From Pachyseris speciosa (lineage: Eukaryota; Cnidaria; Anthozoa; Scleractinia; Pachyseridae): a DNA stretch of 64,000 bases. Location: the NCBI GenBank assembly GCA_016490735.1, contig JAEMWC010000098.1, positions 1,205,001-1,269,000 of the forward strand, written 5' to 3'. Each line of letters begins with the position of its first letter. Position 1 is the first letter of the stretch. The position numbers and the translations under genes were made by a program. Positions 56,190 to 64,000 of the stretch are shown here, piece after piece. The notes under the pieces are model-generated. The model had not been told where the DNA came from. It made no database searches and worked only from the letters and a program-made list of their open reading frames with translations.

Positions 56190-57294
56190 ATTTGATCACA
56201 GGGAACCCAGACAATCTGTTTGTGTCACCCTTTGTCATTTTATAGTAAATGTATGGGTTTTTCCGTATGTTTCATGCTCTAGCGACGAATCGCTAAATAT
56301 ATGTATTGAACAACGCTAAATAAAAGTTAAATTGTCTTACCTGTGGTATACTGTCGTCCTTTTGCCTCAACAATGATATTTTAAGCGATTTTGTCGGGTT
56401 TTGTCTTCGCCGCTGACTGTGCCTCATAAGAAATGAAAAGGGTGGAAAGACCTTTGAACGGCTCCAGCACCGAGCCAGCGCCGAGGCGATTTTTCCCCGA
56501 AAATCGCATCGCCCAGCTTCCAAACCACGCAACATAAAGGCCGAAACATTCACGCTTCTTCTCGTGTCTCTCGATCGAAAATCCGCCCAAGCGGTCCCGA
56601 ACTAGCCCTCGAATAAATTAAAAATCAAGCGATCGAAATGCGTAGCAAGATCTTCATGTGCCAGCTAGAAACTGTACTGCTGAATGCCTCTTTTCTGATT
56701 GGACGCCGTTAAATAATAACTCATTAGACTTCCCCACAACCGTACGTATTTTGAATCGGTTATTGTTAAACGGTGTCCAATCAGAAACAGGCAATCAGCA
56801 GGCCGGTTTCTAGCTGGCACATGAAGATCTTGCTACGCATTTCGATCGCTTGATTTTGAATTTATTCGAGGACTAGTTCGGGACCGCTTGGGCGGATTTT
56901 CGATCGAGAGACACGAGAAGAAGCGTGAATGTTTGGGCCTTTATGTTGCGTGGTTTGGAAGCTGAGCGATGCGATTTTCCGGGGAAAAATCGCCTCGGCG
57001 CTGGCTCGGTGCTGGAGCCGTTCAAAGGTCTTTCCACCATTTTCATTTCTTATGAGGCACAGTCGGCGGCGAAGACAAAACCCGACAAAATCGCTTAAAA
57101 TATCACTATTAAGACAAAAAGAAGGACGGCCGTACACCACAGGTAAGACAATTTAACTTTTATTTATCGTTGTTCAATACATATATTTAGCGATTCGTCG
57201 CTAGAGCATGAAACATACGGTAAATCCCATACATTTACTATAAAATGACAAAGGGTGACACAAACAAATTGTCTGGGTCCCCTGTGATTTGATT
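56190..57294. repeat. 1.1-kb palindrome with matching ORF and donor site in both arms
   Basis: Arms of about 470 bp are inverted copies from TTTGATCACAGGG (left) to CCCTGTGATTTGATTTG (right), about 90% alike, with the centre near 56740. Reading outward from the centre, each arm has the frame GKIASALARCWSRSKVF and RRRQNPTKSLKISLLRQK, followed by CCACAG-GTAAGAC, a perfect splice-donor context. The arms could be duplicated first exons or a transposon with symmetric arms. I cannot tell which. Confidence 0.85.
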
Positions 57295-57505
57295 TGTGCT
57301 GCGACTCAGGATTTTGGTTTGTTGACATAGATCGAGTAAAATTACAAAATTCTGTAACACAGACACACAAAAACAGACAATAAGTTTTCCTAAATAAAAA
57401 TTTATTCAGCCTGTATCTACGCCTAAAAAGCAAACGCGTTCAATTAGTAAATGCACGCGAAGGCGAACAAAGCGAATCTTACGAGTTACTTTGGAGCACA
57501 ATTCA

Positions 57506-59148
57506 CGGCGTCGACAAAACAAGGATCGGATCGGATCGGATCACGGATCGGATCACGGATGGGAAAAGAGTTATAAACAAAAAGTATATTACAATGAACA
57601 TTGGAGAAATGCTGACATACGTGACATATTGCGTGACATATTGGAGCTTAGGCCCTACTGAAAGTGATTTCCCGCCATGGAAAGTGATTTCCCGACATGT
57701 AGTCTCCTTCACGGCTGTCGCCATGGACGAAAGCAAGCGGAAGGGACGCATTATTTTGTCATTCAGTCATAATTTCTTTTTTTAATATCATCTCACGTGT
57801 TTATTCACTTTTTCTATATTTAATATTATTTTAGCAAGGGCAAGAGAAGAGACAAAAAACGAGGTGGGGAGTAACGTGTTTTAGATGTGACGATTAAAGT
57901 GTAGTGTACGCGAGCGATTTATTTAGTTAAATCCATGTTGGCTTCTTCTATGAACTCGCTCAGCTCCTCTTAACCCAAATCGCAATTATTACACGCCAAA
58001 CGACTTAAATTCCTCGAGTATATGGAACTCAGTGATGAACAGTTAGAGATCGCACAATAATTTTGGCCGTCTAGTTGTGAAATCACACGTATTTTTCGCA
58101 TTGTAATATTATAATAATCTTTACAAACCCCTTGGCTCTTTTAATACTTATATAATATAACCACTGTGACCAAAACTATGCTCGTTGATAAATTATTTTG
58201 TATGGAAAGCGGCGTGAATTCGCATGATCGCCGACCAGAACGGCGTCAGACGGGTCGAGCACGTGCGTTGCCATTACAGTCTGGAGGCTTTTGTCTGGGA
58301 TGTTTCAATGACGGTCGACCAGATTTTAGACTTAAAGCCATTTTTTCGAAAACTTAAGACCATAAATCGAATTCTATTCTACACACTGAGAAAACTCATT
58401 TTAAGAAAATGTCTAGCCCTTCGGGATTTCCTAAAAGCTCCCCTGGCGAATTCACGCCGCTGAAAAAATACTTGTCGCTTTCCATATAAAATAATTTATC
58501 AACGAGCATATTTTTGGTCACAGTGGTTATATTATATAATTATTAAAAGAGCCAAGGGGTTTGTAAAGATTATTATAATATTACAATACGAAAAATACGT
58601 GATGATTTCACAACTAGACGGCCGAAATTATTGTGCGATCTCTAACTGTTCATCACTGAGTTCCATATACTCGTGGAATTTAAGTCGTTTTGCGATTTAG
58701 GTTAAGAGGAGCTGAGCGAGTTCATAGAAGAAGCCAACATGGATTTAACTAAATAAATCGGTCGCGTACACTACACTTTAAAATCGTCACGTCTAAAAAA
58801 CGTTACTCACCACCTCGTTTTTCGTCTCTTCTCTTGCCCTTGCTAAAATAATATCAAATATAGAAAAAGTAAATAAACACGTGAGATGATATTAAAAAAA
58901 GAAATTATGACTGAATGACATAATAATGCGTCCCTTCCGCTTGCTTTCGTCCATGGCGACAGCCGTGAAGATGACTACATGTCGGGAAATCACTATCAGT
59001 AGGGCCTAAGCTCCAATGTGTCACGCAATATGTCACAGTATGTCAGCATTTCTCCAATGGTCATTGTAATATACTTTTTGTTTATAACTCTTTTCTCATC
59101 CGTGATCCGATCCGTGATCCGATCCGATCCAGATTTTGTCGACGCCGC
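57506..59148. repeat. 1.64-kb palindrome
   Basis: Arms of about 700 bp (57506-58222 and 58447-59148) mirror each other from GGCGTCGACAAAAC at the tips to GGCGTGAATTCGC at the 225-bp centre. Both contain GATCGGATC repeats near the tips and CATGGACGAAAGCAAGCGG. No convincing ORF; the central spacer is unique. Confidence 0.88.
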
Positions 59149-59273
59149 ACAATTCATTTAACCCGTTTCTTGCAAATTTCGCTATAATAAAGATTAAAGA
59201 TAAAGCACCGTAAAAATTCACATTCAAACCTGTAATTTTTGGGAAGGTGGATTCCAAGAAGCGCCCAAACGAT

Positions 59274-59665
59274 TTGGAAAAAGTCTCAAATTCTTTCGAT
59301 GACTTGTTGTGATTATTCCGGGAAGATCCATTTTTGTCTGCCTCGCTAAAACCACAATCTGTCCACGAGGAGGGATTTCTTCACTATGAACTGACCAATT
59401 TCTGTTGTTCTAGCTGTCGAGTGTTCCTAAGAACCTTTTCTTCCGATTTACTGTTTCAAAAAGCAAAACAATTCGGAGAAAGTCTAAAATTCTTGCGATG
59501 ACTTGTTGTGATTATGCCGGGAAGATCCATTTTCCTCTGCCTCGCCTCGCTGAAACCAAGAAATCCAAGAGGGATTTCTTCGCTATGAACGGACCAATTT
59601 CCACTGTTTTAGCTGTCGAGTGATCCTTAGAACTTTTTCTTCCGATTTACTGTTTCAAAAAGCTG
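59274..59665. repeat. Two-copy tandem repeat, about 190 bp each
   Basis: GATGACTTGTTGTGATTAT, GGGAAGATCCATTTT and TTCCGATTTACTGTTTCAAA each occur twice in the same order, with about 85-90% identity between copies. Confidence 0.8.
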
Positions 59666-60303
59666 TGTTTCGCTTCTAAGAACGGCATACTGCTCTCTTG
59701 AAAATTCACCCTGCCGCCATTTTTATTTGAAATCTGATCTTCGATGCCGGTTACTAAAACCTTTCTCTCTACCACTCCCCAAGACTCTCGCAGTTAGCGG
59801 ATTATGATTGGTTTATTATTCCCGAGGAACAACAGGAGACAAAGGTTGTTTACCATTTACCACAAATTCCCGGAAATTCCGGTTAGAATGTGAATGGTAA
59901 ACGCTTTTTCTGTTCGTCCCACTGGAAAATTCCCGGGACAAACGGGAGTTCTGAAAAGGTAGTCCTGTTTTCCCGGTTGGGACGTTCCCGATGGAAATTC
60001 GTTTACCATTTAGAAGTTTCTGTGTTTCGTACTAGTTTCAGTCCTCTTGGCTTTTGGCTGAGCGTAATCTATCCAACCAGCAAGCGCGACGTGACAATCC
60101 GGAAATTTTAGGCAAATGGTAAACAAAACGTACCATTCCTTCCGAACGAAAATTCCCAACCGAAATTTCCGGAATATCGGATCAAATTCGGCAGAGTTCG
60201 TAGGTCGTTCGTATTCTAGTGTTACACTCACTCACTCATTGAATCAACAGGACAGCAAAGTGGCTTCGCCTCCATAAGGAGGCAGTAAGCCACAAAAATT
60301 TTT
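59666..60303. other. Unclassified, GGTAAAC-rich
   Basis: TTTACCATT and AATGGTAAAC recur four to five times in both orientations (59850-60130) with TTCCGG motifs, suggesting a decayed inverted-repeat element. A small hairpin lies at about 60255-60290. Confidence 0.45.
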
Positions 60304-61105
60304 TTTAACGGGCGGTTAAAACTGTTCAGCACTTAAAATTCGTGTCATCAGTTCTATTTTATGACTCTGTGCTATTTTAATCGAGAAGTTTACTTTATGA
60401 ATTGTGAAAAATGCTAGATTTGTAACGATTTTGAAACTGCACGCGAAGACAAATGGCGTCATACGCGTGCTTTATACTCTCACAAGGCACGCTCGATTTC
60501 AGTCAAAAGATGCGCGAGCTATATTATAATTAACAAATAAAAAAGCCTTAACCGTGCTTTGTTCTGTTATAAGGCACGCAAGGAAGTGACGAGAGCACGA
60601 AAGAAGTAGAAAGAAGCACGAGCCGTAGGCGAGTGCTTTTAACTACTTCTTGAGTGCTCTCGTCACTTCCTTGCGTGCCTTATAACAGAACAAAGCACGG
60701 TTAAGGCTTTTTTATTTGTTTTATAATATAGTTTTTCCCATATTTGTAGCTAAATTCGTTTCAATTTGTGAGAAAACTGAGCAAATTTTATTCTCAGCTT
60801 GCGCGCGCGGAATTGCGTCAGTGATCGTACATATTGCGCAACACTGTGTCTCGTTGTAAGAATTCTTTTTAACTGGCGGTTAAAACCGTTCAGGTAAAAC
60901 AAACATCACTTAGAATTCGTGTCGTCTGTTCTGTTTTATGACTGTACTATTTTAATCGAGAAGTTTATTTTTTTAATTGTGAAAAATGCCAGATTTGTAA
61001 TGATCTTGAAACTGCACGCGCAGACAAATGGCGTCATCCGCGTGCTTTGTACTCTCATAAGGCACGCTCGATTTCAGTGAAAAGATGCGCCAGCTATATT
61101 ATAAA
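60304..61105. repeat. 230-bp direct repeat pair with a 210-bp palindrome between
   Basis: 60304-60530 and 60868-61100 share GGCGGTTAAAAC, AATTCGTGTC, TTTTAATCGAGAAGTTTA, CAAATGGCGTCAT and AGGCACGCTCGATTTCAGT. Between them 60520-60731 is a palindrome with AAGCCTTAACCGTGCTTTG and GCACGCAAGGAAGTGACGAG at the left and its mirror at the right. The layout could be solo terminal repeats around a hairpin element. Confidence 0.8.
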
Positions 61106-61300
61106 TACCCGTGAGTGATGAATATGTGAGAATGAATATATGAAAATCATATATTTGAAACTGGGGATTAAAGAATGAATATGTGAATGATCATCGCAGT
61201 CATGAACACTACTTAGTGACAATAAACTTAATTTTTTCAGGCTTTATTTTCACTACTGCTTGAGTAGTGTTCATAACTGCGATGATCATTCACAGCTTTA
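61106..61300. repeat. Two SINE family A tails, head to head
   Basis: 61108-61215 is an inverted tail (ATGATCATCGCAGTCATGA) and 61230-61296 a direct tail (CAGGCTTTATTTTCACTACT, CATAACTGCGATGATCATTC). There is no tRNA-like head between them. Confidence 0.75.
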
Positions 61301-61775
61301 ACCTATCTTTGTTTGATTTAAGAGGAAAGTTCTTGACTTGAAAATGATAATGAAATGAAGCACTTAATTCTAATTAACACTAGGAAGCTACTGATTCGAA
61401 CTTGTTAAACGGTTAACCAAAGAAATCATACCTCGCACTTTTCTCACAGAATAGTGTTCGCTCTTTTGACTGGCAGTTGCATTTTGTCTACACTTAGCTT
61501 GTGTCGTTGTCGTCCCTTGGGTAATTCTCTCTGCATCATGTGACCGTCATAAGACTATGAGGGGGGGGGGGGGGAGTACAAATCCCCCTCACTACTCAAA
61601 ATGGGAATGCCCGTGGAACTAATACCAGTTGATTGTCGCTATTCTTTCTAAAAGTGCCTGTTTTCAAATTGTAAAAAGATGAATTGGAAACTGATGAAAA
61701 AAGGAAATACAACATAATGACATATCTGTGCTCTACTCTGCAATTGACAAACACTTAAAAAGCCTTCATTCATAC
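61301..61775. other. Intron; no gene
   Basis: Contains a G-run at 61561-61574. Otherwise unremarkable. Confidence 0.4.
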
Positions 61776-62237
61776 CTGAACGTGTCAAGAAATATTCTAG
61801 ACCAGCTCTGTACTCCTCTTCAGCAATAGTTGTGGTGAGCTTTATTTCGGTTACGCCGAGCTCCTTCAGAATAGCCTCTGTCACAAGGTATCTTTCTGCC
61901 ATTTCATTCAGATGACCTGTGCAATAGTCGTCCCACAAATCTTCAAGTATGAGCAGTGAGCCGATTAGCACTATGATAACTATGCTTCCCTTCTGAGCAT
62001 CGACAACCAGCACCTTTCGCACTTGTTCCAGATAATTCAAAAATGCGTTGCGTTCTTCTGGATTCGATGCGTCAAATGCCTTTAAATATTTGGTTGCAAT
62101 ACTTTTCACAACCTCATCTACAGATGGAATTCCTCCACTTCCGACGTTCTCCTTTTTCAGTCCCCTCTCTATGCTTATTGACACTGATGCTGCTCCTTGG
62201 GGTTCTCGTTGCGATACTGCCGTGCCAGCAGCCCCCC
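61776..62237 (-). CDS. TRADD-N-like exon of the host gene
   Basis: 462 bp, phase 1 at both ends, between acceptor AAAATTTCAG before 62237 and donor TTCAG-GTATGA at 61775. The peptide starts GGAAGTAVSQREPQGAASVS. It then has a helical segment EVVKSIATKYLKAFDASNPE and ends with the module VVDAQKGSIVIIVLIGSLL, ILEDLWDDYCTGHLNEMAER, YLVTEAILKELGVTEIKL. The pattern GS-x-x-I-x-V...LEDLW-x-DY-x-x-G-x-LN resembles the TRADD-N-type module often found near death domains in invertebrate proteins. That naming is from memory. As the first large coding exon it would place an adaptor domain N-terminal to ZU5-UPA. Confidence 0.7.
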
Positions 62238-63010
62238 CTGAAATTTTAAGAAGAGTTGCTGTAAAGTAAGATGGAACGTAAAAACAAAAGAACTGTTCTA
62301 CGATACATACCTGTGGTTGAATATAGCAGTATTTATGCATGGATGGATGGATATTTTTTGTCTATACATGCTATATCTAGACGTATTTTGAGAGGTTTGT
62401 TTCTTTTTTTGTTGTTTGCGCTGGAGGGTTAAAGTGCTTTTTAGAGTTTGAATTCATCATTATCATGTTTTTTTTTTTTTGGTGGGGGAGGAGGGGGGGG
62501 GTTGTATTTTTCTTATTGTACCAATGGTAAGAGATTTTTAGCGGTATGAGTAGGACCTTGAGCGATGAGACAAGAAATCGAATTTTTGGGCTGTAGGTAT
62601 AGTAGCCTGTTGTAGGCTGTCGGCTGGTTGAGGCAAGCTAATAAGAACGAGAGAAGAAAATCGATCTTACCCTCGATCAGATAGCTTGGAACAGGTATAT
62701 AGGGGTAGAAGGAATCGCTTCAACCTCCCCCCCCCCCCCCCCCCTCCCACCCTCAAAATAGAACAGTTTCCCCCACACAAAACCGTCATCATGCATAAGA
62801 TACGGAAACGCCTGGCTTGTCCTTGGTTACAAAGGTCAGATTAAATGCTGACGTCCAGCTTGAGCGACCCGTACTTGAACGATGACTTTTAGTTAAGAGG
62901 AAACTCAACCACCTCTCACCAAATTCCATCAAAGCACTACTACCATAACTCTAGTTTAAAAAGGCAGACACTAAAATTATAATTACAAAAGGAAACTTCA
63001 GCATCCTTAC
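62238..63010. other. First intron
   Basis: Contains T- and G-runs (62468-62501) and an 18-C run (62727-62744). No exon-like frame. Confidence 0.5.
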
Positions 63011-63038
63011 CGCGTCGGCATTTTGCTATTGTCGACAT
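63011..63038 (-). CDS. Predicted first coding exon of the host gene
   Basis: GGG-ATG-TCG gives MSTIAKCRR plus one base, then GTAAGG at 63010. The donor is canonical and phase 1, matching the acceptor of the TRADD-N-like exon. No upstream in-frame ATG is seen in the flanking 60 bases, so this is the probable start. The short coding exon explains why it does not stand out as an ORF. Confidence 0.55.
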
Positions 63039-63502
63039 CCCTACGAATAACTACGAAAATGGGACGCGAAAGGTCTTCCTGGGGTGGCGAAACTGGACTT
63101 TGCTTACATGAAAATTCTACTTTATTTACGTTTTTAACTTTTTATACGAGTCTAGTGAATAGGTTTCTTTCAGTAATGCTGCTGCTAATGCTGTAAATCT
63201 TTACACAATTCCGCTCTTGATCGTCAGCTGCTATTCTTGGAGAGTTAAGTAAACGTATAGGGCGAAGACAGGGAGCGCAAAACAGCCGAAACCTAGAGTG
63301 AATTAACCTGGGTTGCGCTTTCAAATATCCAGAAAGGGATTGCTAGCAAAAATGTGTTAACATATTGTTGCCTTCAAATGTGGTTGCCCACGATAGGTGT
63401 TTTGCTTTATAAGATTTTGGGACACGGTTGCATAATAAGTCTTTTTAACTAGCAATGCCCTTTGCGCGCGTCTCTTTTAAATTGCTATCTTCCAACATAT
63501 TA
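63039..63502. other. Probable 5' flank of the host gene
   Basis: Likely 5' UTR and promoter side. No TATA-like element can be assigned. Nothing else seen. Confidence 0.35.
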
Positions 63503-63769
63503 CAAAATTAAACGAGACTTACCTGTAAGGTGAAGTTTGATTTGGAATCTACCTTGTCACCATGGCAATGAGGGATTACGTGAGATAGCATTGCGCCTGC
63601 GCGAACTCATACTTCATACTACTACTCATAACTCATACTACTGGGTATTGATGCATGCATCAATAGCCAGCCAAACCAAAGGGTGGGTACGTAATCCCTC
63701 ATTGCCATTGTGACAAGGTAGAATCCTAGTCAAACTTTACCTTACCTGTAAGTCTCGTTTAATTTTATA
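63503..63769. repeat. Fold-back element (about 265 bp)
   Basis: AAAATTAAACGAGACTTAC, TCTACCTTGTCAC and GCAATGAGGGATTACGT on the left are mirrored on the right. A third, partial copy (CCTTGTCACCGCAATGAAAG) continues to about 63810, suggesting a partial second unit. Confidence 0.85.
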
Positions 63770-64000
63770 ATTCTGCCTTGTCACCGCAATGAAAGATCAC
63801 GTGAGACTTCAAAGTAATTGCATGCATAAAGTTCTTAAGTGAACACAACTCGAAATCCAGCGTATATTTGTGTTATATAAATTTGTCAACCTACAAACAC
63901 TGTGATACACATATGCAGCGTTGATAAGAGTTCAATAAAGGTCTATACAAGTGCGTTACCACTCTTTCAGAAAAGTATTTGCCCTCGAGTGGCTTGTTGT
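63770..64000. other. End of window; no gene
   Basis: Nothing recognised beyond the repeat continuation. Confidence 0.35.

Overview
The window looks like nuclear DNA from an anthozoan cnidarian, most likely a stony coral. This rests on intron-bearing genes, interstitial TTAGGG-type telomere repeats and many transposon families I associate with corals and anemones (DIRS, Penelope, Tx1- and CR1/L2-type LINEs, tRNA-headed SINEs, fold-back elements). No bacterial-style operon is present. Species cannot be fixed from sequence alone.

The best host-gene candidate lies on the minus strand and appears to run the length of the window. A start codon at 63038 is followed at once by a splice donor. Then come a TRADD-N-like exon (61776-62237), a linker exon (32594-32812), a ZU5-UPA exon (29877-30818), a death-fold-like exon (28849-29055) and a long terminal exon (7539-8779). 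Every junction has GT/AG signals and every intron is phase 1, so the internal exons are symmetric cassettes. The join across the two giant introns (about 20 and 29 kb) is inferred.

Those introns are full of mobile DNA. 1-1.9 kb: a degenerate DIRS-like retroelement (minus). 8.9-13.0 kb: a Penelope-like element flanked by inverted copies of its own ends, with a TTAA-flanked MITE inside one. 13.2-15.5 kb: a dispersed repeat split by a 1.75-kb fold-back element, then a TA-flanked MITE. 16.6-20.7 kb: a second DIRS element, split by a fold-back. 21.2-26.0 kb: a 4.8-kb DNA transposon with TA target duplications, carrying a DD37E transposase and, on the opposite strand, a zinc-knuckle ORF with a possible PB1-like start. 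26.2-27.1 kb: three tandem 297-bp units with a tRNA-like head. 28.25 kb: a telomere-repeat island. 31.8-33.6 kb: LINE and SINE debris. 34.4-39.9 kb: a nearly complete Tx1/L1-type LINE.

43.8-53.9 kb (plus strand) holds an OTU-protease fragment cut by a SINE, then a multi-exon gene of a family I remember as widespread in cnidarians but functionally unnamed. Its splice sites and phases agree, but it has a stop, a frameshift and a small deletion, and a CR1/L2-type LINE sits in its last intron. 52-64 kb is dominated by fold-back palindromes from about 160 bp to 1.6 kb.

The most unusual items are the two-ORF TA transposon, the unnamed multi-exon gene and the cassette-like immune-type gene. All family names come from motif reading and memory; no database search was run.
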